From: Flavobacterium sp.
GTDB lineage: Bacteria > Bacteroidota > Bacteroidia > Flavobacteriales > Flavobacteriaceae
NCBI GenBank assembly: GCA_016787805.1
Contig: JAEUTY010000048.1
Span: 18,170 to 82,169 of the forward strand
Direction of reading: 5' to 3'
Length of the DNA: 64,000 nt
In this document: one piece after another, positions 1-8,364 of the stretch
Layout: the number at the start of each line of letters is the position of its first letter
Numbering within the stretch: position 1 is the first letter of the stretch
Position numbers and translations under genes: made by a program
Notes under the pieces: generated by a model
Told to the model about the DNA's origin: nothing
Seen by the model: the letters and a program-made list of their open reading frames with translations, nothing else
The model's database searches: none

Positions 1-1
1 G

Positions 2-133
2 CCATTCAAGCAAAAAGAATTCATCGAATACGTCGATTCAGCCAAACAAGAAAAAACCAAAATTGCAAGAATGGAAAAAATCAAACCGATGGTGTTGAAT
101 AATGTAGGTTTGAATGATAAATACAGAGGGTGA
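2..133 (+). CDS. C-terminal end of a YdeI/OmpD-associated-like protein (partial)
   Basis: An open frame enters from the left edge and stops at TGA 131-133, giving 43 residues. The text FKQKEFIEYVDSAKQEKTK followed by a basic helix resembles the C-terminal tail of YdeI/OmpD-associated (bacteriocin-protection) proteins, in which a K-EYI-WI-EAK helix precedes the end. The catalytic or binding part, if any, lies outside the window, so the family call is an inference from a short tail. It converges on the yajC operon and a hairpin lies between them. Confidence 0.5.
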   Translation, partial: PFKQKEFIEYVDSAKQEKTKIARMEKIKPMVLNNVGLNDKYRG

Positions 134-177
134 CATACCAAATAACAAAATCCAAATAACAAATAAATTAGAAATAA

Positions 178-213
178 AAATCCCAAATATCAAAGCTTTG
201 AAATTTGGGATTT
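178..213. terminator. Hairpin between convergent genes
   Basis: AAATCCCAAAT at 178-188 pairs with ATTTGGGATTT at 203-213, and the loop itself contains the palindrome CAAAGCTTTG. It lies between the left-edge gene and the end of yajC and could stop transcription from both sides. The AT-rich stretch before it (about 140-177) repeats AAATAACAAA-type words. Confidence 0.55.
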
Positions 214-270
214 ACTACGTCAGTTCGCACTTTGTGCTCGTGTGTCTTTTGTATTTTGGAATTTTTCCTT

Positions 271-546
271 TTATGCCTTTTTGTTTAAAGCCATACTGTA
301 TTCCATAGAAATGGCTGACTTTTCAATCTTTAATTTTCCAGACATAGTTTCGATAACAGCTGTTGTTTCAGAAACTTCTGCAATTTTTCCATGAAAACCA
401 CTTTTAGTTATGATTTTGTCACCTACTTTTAGGCCTGTTTCAAACTCTTTTTCTTTTTTCATCTTACGTTGTTGTGGTAAAATCATAAACACGAACATTA
501 CCACAAAAATTAAGAGAATCGGTAAAATACCACCCAATTGATCCAT
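271..546 (-). CDS. yajC: Preprotein translocase subunit YajC
   Basis: 91 residues, the usual size for YajC, an accessory inner-membrane subunit associated with SecDF-SecYEG. One N-terminal transmembrane helix (about residues 5-23, GILPILLIFVVMFVFMIL) is followed by the family's PQQRKMKKEKEF stretch, then GLKVGDKIITKSGFHGKI and a short C-terminal beta domain. It is the last gene of a leftward run nusB - DUF1573 lipoprotein - yajC, with only 17 bases to the gene before it, so it is probably co-transcribed. I recall this order from other Flavobacteriaceae. Confidence 0.93.
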   Translation of the reverse strand: MDQLGGILPILLIFVVMFVFMILPQQRKMKKEKEFETGLKVGDKIITKSGFHGKIAEVSETTAVIETMSGKLKIEKSAISMEYSMALNKKA

Positions 547-563
547 TATATAGTTGTTTTAAA

Positions 564-1199
564 TTATTCTTTCTTTTCTTCACCTAAAGGTTGAACAGGT
601 TGCGATTGTGCAGGCATAGTTGTAGTTGTAGTAACAGCTGGAGCACCTCCTTTAATATTGGCTTTGATGGTTAAAGTCTCAACTCCTGTTGCCGTATTCG
701 CTCTAATGGTTACTGTTTTACTTTGTTGTCCTGTTTTTCCAGTAGAATCAAAAGAAACTTTCATCGTTCCTGATTTTCCAGGTTTGATAGGTGTTTTTGG
801 GTATTCTGGAACAGTACAACCACATGAACCTTGAGCACTTGAAATAATCAAATCGTTTGCTCCTGTATTCTTGAATGTATAATTGTAACTTACTTTATCG
901 CCTTGATTAATGTCTCCAAAATTATGCTCCTTTTTGTTGAACACCATTGTAGTGGTTTTAGCTGGAGGCATAGTAGCTGTTGTTGTAGTTTGTGCTGTTG
1001 TTGGATTGGTTGGAGTTGCTGTTGTCGTTGGATTAGCCATTGGGGTTGGTTGCGCAGATGGTGCTACTGCATCGGGAGAAGCGGGTGCGATTTCTTGCGC
1101 ATTTGGGTCAATCCTTGAGCTGGCATCTTCTTCTTTTTTACAAGAAGCAACCAGTAATAATCCTGAAATCAATAAAAAATAAATTCTTTTGCTATTCAT
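564..1199 (-). CDS. DUF1573 lipoprotein
   Basis: 211 residues. A lipoprotein signal ends in LLVASCKKEED, so the mature protein should start at Cys20 and be membrane anchored. Residues about 25-85 are a low-complexity Pro/Ala/Thr linker. Residues about 88-185 are a DUF1573 Ig-like domain (FNKKEHNFGDINQGDKV, then a CGCT motif and PIKPGKSGTMKVSFDST). The tail is Thr/Gln/Pro rich. The molecular function of DUF1573 is not known; related ASPM/Hydin-like folds are thought to be binding modules. It sits 20 bases after nusB in the same direction. Confidence 0.85.
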   Translation of the reverse strand: MNSKRIYFLLISGLLLVASCKKEEDASSRIDPNAQEIAPASPDAVAPSAQPTPMANPTTTATPTNPTTAQTTTTATMPPAKTTTMVFNKKEHNFGDINQGDKVSYNYTFKNTGANDLIISSAQGSCGCTVPEYPKTPIKPGKSGTMKVSFDSTGKTGQQSKTVTIRANTATGVETLTIKANIKGGAPAVTTTTTMPAQSQPVQPLGEEKKE

Positions 1200-1219
1200 T
1201 GTATAAAAATTTAAATTAA

Positions 1220-2161
1220 TTATTCCATTAAACCTCTACCCGACTTATTCAATCGTCCAGTAGATTGGTAATTTTTGACTAAGTTATCTAAAATTCCGTT
1301 GATAAATATACTACTTTTTGGTGTTGAATATTCTTTGGCAATTTCTAAAAATTCGTTAATTGTTACTTTCACTGGTATAGAAGGGAATTTGAGTAACTCG
1401 CAAATCGCCATTTTTAGTAAAATTGTATCCATTTCGGCTATACGATCAACATCCCAATTCGGAGTCTTATCAATGTACTCTTTGGCAAATTCGCTTTCAT
1501 TCAAAACCGTTTTCCTGAACAATAATGTGGCGTATTCTCTGTCTTCTTCATCTTTAAACAAACTTGAAACTCTAAATTCCGACTTTTCGTTAATTTGTTT
1601 CAATTGTTTTAAAATTTGTGTATTCACAACTGGAATATCATCTACCCAAGTTAACTTATAATCTTCCAAATAACTGTACAACTTATCATTAGGCGCAATC
1701 ACTTCCGAAAATAAATCGATTACGAATTGTTTGTCTTTTTCAAAAGAAGTCAATTTATCTTTCATATAATTAAGATAAATACTGCTTTGCTTCACATCTT
1801 GCAACAACAGCAAAATGGCATCGTCATTGGTTTTCCAGTTGTTGATTTTATTGTTTTCTAAAGCAACTTGTAACGATTTACTATCGCCAAGCAAACGCAA
1901 CAAAATATTATTAACAAATTTTAAATTTGGATTGCGTTCTTCTGGAGTTGCTAAGTGTTTTTTTCTAGAAATTTCAATAAATTCAGCTTCTTTATTGGCT
2001 AATTCTAGCAACGTTGACATCATAATTAGGTACAATTCCATCAGATTTTCTAGACTCGAAATCAAGAACTTTTCTTCTTTTTCTATACTATCTGAACCTT
2101 TTTGATGCATCGCGTATATGGTTTGCATCACTTTAATACGAATATGTCTTCTGTTTAACAC
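1220..2161 (-). CDS. nusB: Transcription antitermination factor NusB, long Bacteroidota form
   Basis: 313 residues, about twice the proteobacterial NusB. It starts MLNRRHIRIKVMQTIYAMHQ, as NusB does (RR-AR--A-Q-LYA), and the C-terminal third (DVDRIAEMDTILLKMAICEL, then PVKVTINEFLEIAKEYSTPKSSIFINGILDNL) is the canonical NusB end. NusB binds boxA RNA with NusE and supports rRNA antitermination. The long middle insert (about residues 60-190) is typical of this phylum. It heads a leftward run with the DUF1573 gene and yajC, and a strong hairpin separates it from the leucine dehydrogenase gene. Confidence 0.92.
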   Translation of the reverse strand: MLNRRHIRIKVMQTIYAMHQKGSDSIEKEEKFLISSLENLMELYLIMMSTLLELANKEAEFIEISRKKHLATPEERNPNLKFVNNILLRLLGDSKSLQVALENNKINNWKTNDDAILLLLQDVKQSSIYLNYMKDKLTSFEKDKQFVIDLFSEVIAPNDKLYSYLEDYKLTWVDDIPVVNTQILKQLKQINEKSEFRVSSLFKDEEDREYATLLFRKTVLNESEFAKEYIDKTPNWDVDRIAEMDTILLKMAICELLKFPSIPVKVTINEFLEIAKEYSTPKSSIFINGILDNLVKNYQSTGRLNKSGRGLME

Positions 2162-2184
2162 GGATAAGAACTTTTAAAATTAAA

Positions 2185-2209
2185 GAGCGAAAGAATAACT
2201 CTTTCGCTC
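2185..2209 (-). terminator. Hairpin after leucine dehydrogenase, before nusB
   Basis: GAGCGAAAGA (2185-2194) and TCTTTCGCTC (2200-2209) form a perfect 10-bp stem with a 5-base loop. On the minus strand it is followed by TTTAATTTT, so it can terminate the dehydrogenase transcript 30 bases after its stop, or attenuate read-through into nusB. Confidence 0.7.
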
Positions 2210-2239
2210 CGCAAAAATAATACTATTTTTTAAAAACGC

Positions 2240-3346
2240 TTATCGATTAGCGTTTTCTTTTTTTCTTTGGTCAATTCGGTTTTGTGCAATCGCCATTGCT
2301 GCTTTTTGAGTAGTCAATTTGTTTTTAACTGCGTAATCGAAAATCTCCAAAGTAGTATTGTAAATATTTTGAGTTCTACGTAATGCTTCTGCTTTATCAT
2401 AATGTGCAATTTCAGCATATACATTGATGATTCCACCCGCATTGATTAAGAAATCAGGTGCGTAAACAATTCCGCGTTCCTGCAAAATCGGACCATGAAC
2501 GTTTTCATCAGCCAACTGATTATTCGCAGCTCCAGCAATTACTTTTGCTTTGATTTTATATACTGTATCATCATTGATTGTAGCTCCTAAAGCACATGGC
2601 GCGTAAATATCAACTTCAGCCGAATACAAATCGTCATCTCTAAAAATAGTTGCACCGTATTTTTTGCTTACTTCTTCCAAACGCGATTCGTTGATATCGG
2701 CAATTTGAACCAAAGCTCCTTCCTTTGTTAAATGCTCAACCAAAGTTTCACCAACGTGACCAATACCTTGAACTAATATTTTTTTACCTTCTAAATTATC
2801 TGAACCAAATTGGTACTTTGCGGCCGCTTTCATTCCCATGTACACCCCGTAAGCTGTCACAGGAGACGGATTTCCAGAACCACCTAACGATTCTGAAATT
2901 CCAGTTACGTGAGGTGTTACACTTCGAACTGTATCCATATCAGCAGTTACCATACCTACGTCTTCAGCAGTGATGTATTTCCCAGATAATGAATGTACGA
3001 ACTCACCGAATTTTTTCATTAATTCTGGTGTTTTCTCTGTTTTAGCATCGCCAATGATAACGGCTTTACCACCTCCCAAATCCAAACCTGAAATAGCTGA
3101 TTTATAAGTCATGCCACGAGACAAACGTAAAACATCGTTCAATGCTTCCCATTCGTTGTTGTATTTCCACATTCGAGTGCCACCCAAAGCTGGTCCTAAT
3201 ACTGTGTTGTGAATACCAATAATTGCTTTTAATCCAGTATCTTTGTCGTTGCAAAAGACAATTTGTTCGTGATTATCAAATGATAATTGTCCGAAAACAG
3301 GATCCATTTTTTGAAGCTCTTTTACTGAAGTGATTTCTGTAGTCAT
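2240..3346 (-). CDS. Leucine dehydrogenase (Glu/Leu/Phe/Val dehydrogenase family)
   Basis: 368 residues from the chosen ATG at 3346. It reversibly deaminates branched-chain amino acids to 2-oxo acids with NAD+. Visible signatures are GPALGGTRMW, the catalytic-lysine segments MTYKSAISGLDLGGGKAVII, the nucleotide-binding VQGIGHVGETLVEHL and PCALGATINDDT; the length fits leucine dehydrogenase (about 364) better than glutamate dehydrogenase. The open frame extends 20 codons further to 3406, but a -7-like TAAATTTG lies inside that extension (minus strand 3393-3386) and family proteins start near MTTEIT, so I use the shorter start. It is divergent from the ABC exporter. Confidence 0.88.
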   Translation of the reverse strand: MTTEITSVKELQKMDPVFGQLSFDNHEQIVFCNDKDTGLKAIIGIHNTVLGPALGGTRMWKYNNEWEALNDVLRLSRGMTYKSAISGLDLGGGKAVIIGDAKTEKTPELMKKFGEFVHSLSGKYITAEDVGMVTADMDTVRSVTPHVTGISESLGGSGNPSPVTAYGVYMGMKAAAKYQFGSDNLEGKKILVQGIGHVGETLVEHLTKEGALVQIADINESRLEEVSKKYGATIFRDDDLYSAEVDIYAPCALGATINDDTVYKIKAKVIAGAANNQLADENVHGPILQERGIVYAPDFLINAGGIINVYAEIAHYDKAEALRRTQNIYNTTLEIFDYAVKNKLTTQKAAMAIAQNRIDQRKKENANR

Positions 3347-3538
3347 AAAATTGATTTGAGTTGCGACTTTATCAATAAGTCTTGGCAAATTTAACTTTTT
3401 ATTCAAAATAATTTATTCTACAAAGAATAAATTAGCAATTTGTTAATAAATTTTCTTTTCAATAAGAATATTACAAATACATTAAAAACAACAATTTAAC
3501 TTAATTCTTAACATTAAACTGTTTTTGGTTAAAAAAAA

Positions 3539-5302
3539 ATGAAAGAACTTCAGTACTTAAACAAATATTTTATAAAATACAAATACCGATTTTTGTTGGG
3601 TATTATCATCACGATTGTTGCGCAAATTTTCTCACTTTTCACTCCAGAGCTCATAGGCAAATCGTTTAAAGCCATTGATGAATACAGCAAAAACGGTCAA
3701 CCGAAAGCAGTAATTCAACAAGAATTAATCACCAATATTTTGCTTATTGTTGGAACTACCTTAATCGCTGGGTTTTTAACATTTTTAATGCGTCAAACAC
3801 TCATTGTCATGTCGCGACATGTAGAATTTGATCTAAAGAATGAAATTTTCAAACAGTATGAAGTTTTGACTCAAAATTTCTACAAACGCAACCGAACGGG
3901 AGACTTGATGAGCCGAATTACCGAAGATGTTGCTCGAGTGCGCATGTATGTTGGTCCGGCTGTAATGTACACAATCAATACAATTATTCGTTTTGCTATG
4001 GTGATCATATATATGTATTCCATTTCGCCTAAATTGACTTTTTACACATTGTTACCACTGCCGATTTTATCCTATTTGATCTTTAAAATCAGTAAAGAAA
4101 TCAATGTTAGAAGTACCATTTTTCAACAAAATTTATCGAATGTTTCCTCTTTTTCCCAAGAAGTTTTTTCGGGAATTCGTGTCATCAAAGCCTATGCATT
4201 AGAAAACCAACAAAACCAAAACCTCAACGATTTGGCTATCGAAAGTAAGAACAAAAGCATGAGTTTGGCGAGAATTCAAACACTGTTTATTCCGTTGATT
4301 TTAGCCTTGATTGGATTGAGTAATTTGATAGTGATTTATGTTGGTGGCAACATGTACATCAACAACGATCCTGCAGTGCAAGATATTGGAACAATTGCCA
4401 AATTCATTTTGTATGTGAATATGCTCAACTGGCCTGTTACATCAATTGGTTGGGTTTCGTCTTTAATACAAGAAGCTGAAGCATCACAAAAACGCATTAA
4501 TGAGTTTTTAAAAATCGAACCTGATATTAAAAACAATAGTACTTCTTCTACACCAATTCAAGGAGAAATTGAATTCAAAAACGTAACTTTCACCTACGAA
4601 GACACCAATATTACAGCTTTAGAAAATGTTTCTTTTAAAGTAAATAAAGGCGAAACTTTGGCTATTTTAGGCAAAACAGGCTCGGGTAAATCGACTATTT
4701 TGTCGTTGATTACACGTTTGTATAATGTTCAACAAGGTTCGGTTACTATGGACAAAAAGCCTCTTGCAGAACTCAATTTATACGACTTAAGAAGTAGCAT
4801 TGGAATAGTGCCACAAGATGCTTTTTTGTTTTCAGATTCAATTAAAAACAACATCAAATTTGGTAAAGAAAACGCTACGGATGAAGAAGTAATTGAAGCT
4901 GCTAAAAAAGCGGTTGTACACGATAACATTATGACATTTAACCAACAATATGAAACGATTTTGGGCGAACGTGGCATTACCCTTTCGGGCGGACAAAAGC
5001 AGCGTGTTTCAATTGCGAGAGCAATCATCAAAAAACCCGAAATTCTACTGTTTGATGATTGCTTATCAGCTGTAGACACTGAAACTGAAGAACAAATTTT
5101 GAACAATTTATTAGCTATTTCAGAAAACAAAACCACCATAATCGTGAGTCATCGCGTGTCGTCAGCAAAAAATGCAAATCAGATTATTATTTTAGAAGAA
5201 GGAAAAATTATCCAACAAGGTTCTCATAATCAATTACTAAACCAAGAAGGCTATTACAAAGAACTTTATTTAAAACAACTTTCTGAAAAAGAAGTAGAAT
5301 AA
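3539..5302 (+). CDS. MsbA-like ABC transporter, fused permease and ATPase
   Basis: 587 residues, a half-transporter expected to homodimerise in the inner membrane and export a lipid or other hydrophobic substrate. Residues about 1-320 are the six-helix ABC membrane domain with the coupling stretch YKRNRTGDLMSRITEDVARVR. The ATPase follows: Walker A LGKTGSGKST near residue 378, Q-loop IVPQDAFLFSDS, signature LSGGQKQR, Walker B EILLFDDCLS and the switch histidine IIVSHR. All catalytic motifs are intact. The substrate cannot be told from sequence. A PUR-like protein gene follows 71 bases later in the same direction. Confidence 0.9.
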   Translation: MKELQYLNKYFIKYKYRFLLGIIITIVAQIFSLFTPELIGKSFKAIDEYSKNGQPKAVIQQELITNILLIVGTTLIAGFLTFLMRQTLIVMSRHVEFDLKNEIFKQYEVLTQNFYKRNRTGDLMSRITEDVARVRMYVGPAVMYTINTIIRFAMVIIYMYSISPKLTFYTLLPLPILSYLIFKISKEINVRSTIFQQNLSNVSSFSQEVFSGIRVIKAYALENQQNQNLNDLAIESKNKSMSLARIQTLFIPLILALIGLSNLIVIYVGGNMYINNDPAVQDIGTIAKFILYVNMLNWPVTSIGWVSSLIQEAEASQKRINEFLKIEPDIKNNSTSSTPIQGEIEFKNVTFTYEDTNITALENVSFKVNKGETLAILGKTGSGKSTILSLITRLYNVQQGSVTMDKKPLAELNLYDLRSSIGIVPQDAFLFSDSIKNNIKFGKENATDEEVIEAAKKAVVHDNIMTFNQQYETILGERGITLSGGQKQRVSIARAIIKKPEILLFDDCLSAVDTETEEQILNNLLAISENKTTIIVSHRVSSAKNANQIIILEEGKIIQQGSHNQLLNQEGYYKELYLKQLSEKEVE

Positions 5303-5373
5303 TTCTTGCATTATTACATTTTTTTTATGATTTTTGGTTTATAAACTACAAACTACTAATTGATAGAACGAAT

Positions 5374-5751
5374 ATGAGAGAAAACGACATGTTAGAAAAA
5401 GACGAAATTTTTTCTAAAGTATTACGAGCAGGAAGAAGAACTTATTTCTTTGATGTTAGAGCTACCAAAGCTGACGATTACTACATTACGATTACCGAAA
5501 GCAAAAAATTTACCGAAGAAGATGGTTCGTACCATTTTAAAAAACACAAAATTTATTTGTACAAAGAAGATTTTGCCGCTTTCAAAGAAATTTTGGACGA
5601 AATGACTTCATTCGTTTTAAACAATAAAGGTGAAGAAGTGATTTCAGAACGTCACCAAAAAGATTTTAAAAGAGAATACCATTCTGAAACAGCTACTGAA
5701 AACTCTAGCGAAGAGAAAAGTTTTACTGACGTAGATTTTGACGATATTTAA
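5374..5751 (+). CDS. PUR-alpha-like DUF3276 protein
   Basis: 125 residues. The core GRRTYFFDVRATKADDYYIT, then KKHKIYLYKEDFAAFKEILDE, is the PUR-repeat fold of DUF3276, a family common in Bacteroidetes and spirochaetes and related to eukaryotic Pur-alpha. Characterised relatives bind single-stranded nucleic acid; the role here is inferred from the family. The tail is acidic (TDVDFDDI). ATG at 5374 is used; an in-frame ATG six codons in (MLEKDE) is a plausible alternative. The stop overlaps the next start by one base (TAATG), so the two are coupled. Confidence 0.85.
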   Translation: MRENDMLEKDEIFSKVLRAGRRTYFFDVRATKADDYYITITESKKFTEEDGSYHFKKHKIYLYKEDFAAFKEILDEMTSFVLNNKGEEVISERHQKDFKREYHSETATENSSEEKSFTDVDFDDI

Positions 5752-5963
5752 TGGAAGCTATAGCTAAGATTATCACCAATAAAATCCTAATCAATTTAAT
5801 ATTATCTGTTTTTTGGATGGTGCTTTTGGCTGAAAAGTATGAAAAAGTGTTGGCTGGAGATAAAAAGTCCATTGTGTTTTCGTTGCTCTATTGTTTAATG
5901 CTAATAATAACCTCCTACAGTTTGATTAAAGCAGCTAGAGAATACAAAAGAAAAAAAGAATAA
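5751..5963 (+). CDS. Small two-helix membrane protein
   Basis: 70 residues, no family recognised. Two hydrophobic segments (about residues 9-27 and 43-60) flank a basic loop (EKYEKVLAGDKKS), and the tail is basic (REYKRKKE), so it is probably an inner-membrane hairpin with a cytoplasmic tail. Its ATG shares a base with the stop of the DUF3276 gene, arguing for translational coupling, and a terminator follows immediately. No function can be assigned. Confidence 0.7.
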   Translation: MEAIAKIITNKILINLILSVFWMVLLAEKYEKVLAGDKKSIVFSLLYCLMLIITSYSLIKAAREYKRKKE

Positions 5964-5968
5964 TTTAC

Positions 5969-5995
5969 AAATCCGTCTTAATGGCGGATTTTTTT
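5969..5995. terminator. Shared bidirectional terminator
   Basis: AAATCCG (5969-5975) pairs with CGGATTT (5985-5991), followed by a T run. The T run overlaps the stop codon of the convergent CsaA-like gene (stop at 5994-5996), so one hairpin closes the rightward DUF3276 operon and sits at the end of the leftward one. Confidence 0.75.
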
Positions 5996-6329
5996 ATGCA
6001 ATACGCAAGCCATTTTCAACAGGAAAATCAGAAGTTAGTAATACGATTTCGTCATTATTTACCGAACCCAAAACCAAACATTCGCTCATGAATTTGCCGA
6101 TTTGCTTTTTGGGAAAATTGACAACAGCAACTATTTGTTTTCCAATTAAATCTTCCTTGGAATAGCGTTTTGTGATTTGAGCAGATGATTTTTTAATTCC
6201 GATTGTTGCACCAAAATCAATACTCAATTGATACGCAGGTTTTCGAGCTTCTGGAAAATCATTTACTTCCAAAATGGTTCCCACTCTCATTTCAACTTTT
6301 TCAAAATCGTTCCAATTAATCACATCCAT
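5994..6329 (-). CDS. CsaA-like tRNA-binding-domain protein
   Basis: 111 residues, a stand-alone OB-fold tRNA-binding domain of the CsaA type. Visible are EMRVGTILEVNDFPEARKPAY near the N-terminus, LIGKQIVAVVNFPKKQIGKF in the middle and the C-terminal ENGLRIA. CsaA homodimers bind tRNA and are described as export-related chaperones. The start codon lies one base after the stop of the secreted-protein gene at 6331, so the two are one transcription unit. Confidence 0.88.
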   Translation of the reverse strand: MDVINWNDFEKVEMRVGTILEVNDFPEARKPAYQLSIDFGATIGIKKSSAQITKRYSKEDLIGKQIVAVVNFPKKQIGKFMSECLVLGSVNNDEIVLLTSDFPVENGLRIA

Positions 6330-6330
6330 A

Positions 6331-6882
6331 TTATTGTTTTTTCAGAATTACTTCAAGAGGTTTGTTGGCCTTTCTACCAAATTGAACTGCATAATCAAGA
6401 GCTTGATTAGAACACAAAACAAACAAGTCAAAGTAACCTAGTTCAACTAGTTGTGTTTCAAAAAAACCGCCGTTTTCTTTTCCGTCAACATCTTCAATTT
6501 TTACCTTGATTTGATCGGCAGGGAAAGTATTTACAATGGATAAAAAGTAATTGTCTTTGGCATACGGAAAAAACCAACGTTCTTTAATTCCTTCTTGAGG
6601 TTTTTCAAGGCGTTGATTGTTTTCATCAATTAAATAATTAAAAGAAAAAACGAGTTCTCTATTGTTCTCTTTCCAACTGTATTGATTATTGGTATTCAAA
6701 ACTGGTTTTCCATCCAAATCTACTAGCGATAACTTTAAACCTTTTATGTTTTCTCTCGCACCTTCTTCATGAACATTGAGTACCAAATACGAAGTAAAAT
6801 CATAGCCACAATGCTGCGTTTGACCTGGAACTTGCGCTTGAATAGTAAATGAAAAAAACAAAAAGAAAAGTATAAATCGCAT
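6331..6882 (-). CDS. Secreted protein of unknown function
   Basis: 183 residues from ATG 6882, chosen over 6894 because it puts the signal peptide (MRFILFFLFFSFTIQAQ) at the extreme N-terminus. The mature part begins VPGQTQHCGYDFTSYLVL and looks all-beta, with alternating hydrophobic residues and a short conserved-looking segment KIEDVDGKENGGFFETQ. I do not recognise a family. It is immediately upstream of the CsaA-like gene with one base between them. Confidence 0.7.
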   Translation of the reverse strand: MRFILFFLFFSFTIQAQVPGQTQHCGYDFTSYLVLNVHEEGARENIKGLKLSLVDLDGKPVLNTNNQYSWKENNRELVFSFNYLIDENNQRLEKPQEGIKERWFFPYAKDNYFLSIVNTFPADQIKVKIEDVDGKENGGFFETQLVELGYFDLFVLCSNQALDYAVQFGRKANKPLEVILKKQ

Positions 6883-6932
6883 AATCAAAATCAAAGTATC
6901 AAAGATACAAACTCAAAAACTATTCCAAGAAA

Positions 6933-6954
6933 AAATCCGCCTTTCGACGGATTT
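6933..6954 (-). terminator. Terminator of the cytochrome c gene
   Basis: AAATCCG (6933-6939) and CGGATTT (6948-6954) pair; on the minus strand the stem is followed by TTTTTT, six bases after the cytochrome stop codon. The stem is nearly the same as that at 5969-5991. Confidence 0.7.
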
Positions 6955-6959
6955 AAAAT

Positions 6960-7241
6960 TTAATTTGCTGTTACGTAAGCGTATATTTTTGCTGTTGTAG
7001 CATCGTCTATTTTGGCTTTCTTTTTCATTCGTTCCAAAATGGGTGACCATTGCTCTGCTGTATAATCGGATGTATTGTACAATTTGTGGCATTTGGCACA
7101 GTTGTTTTCGTACAAGGTTCTTCCTTCTGCTAATGCTGGTGAAAGTTCTTTTTTTGCCTCGGTTGGTGCTGGCGCTGTTTTAGGCGAACACGAATATATC
7201 ATTACTCCTATTACAGCCAAAGCCATGATTTTTGTTTTCAT
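6960..7241 (-). CDS. Small c-type cytochrome lipoprotein
   Basis: 93 residues. A lipoprotein signal (MALAVIGVMIYSCSPK, lipid on Cys18) is followed by a Pro/Ala linker and a single class I cytochrome c domain: the haem-binding CAKCH in LYENNCAKCHKLYNTSDY, and a Met in ILERMKKKA that could be the distal axial ligand. It is likely anchored to a membrane as an electron carrier; the partner cannot be told. A terminator follows directly. Confidence 0.82.
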   Translation of the reverse strand: MKTKIMALAVIGVMIYSCSPKTAPAPTEAKKELSPALAEGRTLYENNCAKCHKLYNTSDYTAEQWSPILERMKKKAKIDDATTAKIYAYVTAN

Positions 7242-7281
7242 ATTTTTTTATTTATTGATTTTGGTTACGTAAATATATAAA

Positions 7282-7310
7282 AAATCCCGAAAGTTGTACT
7301 ATCGGGATTT
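7282..7310 (-). terminator. Terminator of the immunophilin gene
   Basis: AAATCCCGA (7282-7290) pairs with TCGGGATTT (7302-7310); on the minus strand the stem runs into TTTTTTATATAT. It lies 26 bases after the stop of the peptidylprolyl isomerase gene. Confidence 0.75.
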
Positions 7311-7335
7311 GAATTTATGATTTTATTGCTAATGT

Positions 7336-8268
7336 TTATTTAACATCCATTAATTCTACGTCGAAAATTAAAGTTGCATCTGGCGGGATTACACCTCCAG
7401 CTCCTCTTGAACCATAAGCCAAATAAGACGGAATCACAAAACGCGCTTTATCACCTACTTTCAATAACGCAATTCCTTCGTCCCAACCTTCAATCACATG
7501 ACCTTTTCCTAATGGAAATTCGATTGGCTTTTTGCGGGCATACGAACTGTCAAATACTTTTCCATTATCTAACGAACCTGAATAATGAACAGAAACGGTT
7601 TTCCCATTTTCTGCTTGTTTTCCGTTTCCTTTTTGGATGAATTTGTAACGCAAGCCACTTTCTGTTTTTTCGAAACCAGCAGCTAATTTTTCCATTGCTT
7701 CTTCGGCTGCTTTTTTGGCTTCTGCTTCTCTTTTGGCTCTTGATCCTTCGAATGTTCTAAAAGCTTCGATTGCATTCCATTTTTCAGCTTCAACTCCTAC
7801 TCTTACAATTTCAATTGAATCAATCAAATCGCCTTGAGCTACAGCATCTACCACTTCTTGTCCTTCTACAACATGACCGAAAACAGTGTGCTTTCCGTCC
7901 AACCAATTGGTAGGAACATGCGTGATAAAAAACTGCGATCCATTCGTTCCTGGACCAGCATTAGCCATTGACAAAACGCCTGGTTTATCGTGTTTTAAAG
8001 TAGGATGAAATTCGTCATCAAATTGATAACCTGGTCCGCCCGAACCAATTCCTTGTGGGCAACCACCTTGAATCATAAAATCAGGAATTACGCGGTGAAA
8101 TTTCAATCCGTCGTAATACGGTTTCCCCATTGGTTTGGCTGAGTTTTCCAATTGACCTTCAGCTAATCCAACAAAATTTCCAACTGTACCTGGCGTTAAA
8201 TCGTGTGTTAGTTTTACTAAAATCGCACCTTTTGTTGTGTTGAATTTAGCGTATATTCCGTTTTCCAT
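7336..8268 (-). CDS. Dual-family immunophilin: cyclophilin-FKBP fusion peptidylprolyl isomerase
   Basis: 310 residues with two complete prolyl isomerase domains. Residues about 3-165 are a cyclophilin ([20 protein letters not shown], then [17 protein letters not shown] and [10 protein letters not shown]). Residues about 200-310 are an FKBP ([17 protein letters not shown], then [18 protein letters not shown] and [20 protein letters not shown]). An Ala/Glu/Lys-rich helix (about 170-195) joins them. Cyclophilin-first fusions (CFBP) are known from Flavobacterium. There is no signal peptide, so it should be a cytoplasmic folding catalyst. A -7-like TAAATTTG is at 8301-8294 on the minus strand. Confidence 0.92.
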   Translation of the reverse strand: MENGIYAKFNTTKGAILVKLTHDLTPGTVGNFVGLAEGQLENSAKPMGKPYYDGLKFHRVIPDFMIQGGCPQGIGSGGPGYQFDDEFHPTLKHDKPGVLSMANAGPGTNGSQFFITHVPTNWLDGKHTVFGHVVEGQEVVDAVAQGDLIDSIEIVRVGVEAEKWNAIEAFRTFEGSRAKREAEAKKAAEEAMEKLAAGFEKTESGLRYKFIQKGNGKQAENGKTVSVHYSGSLDNGKVFDSSYARKKPIEFPLGKGHVIEGWDEGIALLKVGDKARFVIPSYLAYGSRGAGGVIPPDATLIFDVELMDVK

Positions 8269-8309
8269 TATCGTATATTTTTTAATTGAGGTGCAAATTT
8301 AATATAATA

Positions 8310-8339
8310 TTGTAGATAAAACTTAAAATTGTACATTTG
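8310..8339 (+). promoter_or_regulatory. Bacteroidota housekeeping promoter for the DUF1569 gene
   Basis: TTG at 8310-8312, a 19-base spacer and TACATTTG at 8332-8339 match the phylum's -33/-7 consensus (TTTG or TTG, 19-21, TAnnTTTG). The start codon at 8365 is 25 bases further. Confidence 0.6.
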
Positions 8340-8364
8340 AGTTCATCAAAAAACGAAAAAAATC

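Noticed and set aside
114-308. 64-codon frame on the plus strand between the left-edge gene and yajC
   Set aside because: It runs through the terminator hairpin and overlaps the yajC end; the protein is low complexity and hydrophobic with no family signature.
903-1182. Plus-strand frames over the DUF1573 gene
   Set aside because: Cys/Val-rich shadows of the Thr/Pro-rich coding strand.
4729-5139. 136-codon minus-strand frame inside the ABC transporter gene
   Set aside because: Antisense to the intact ATPase domain; no start context or family.
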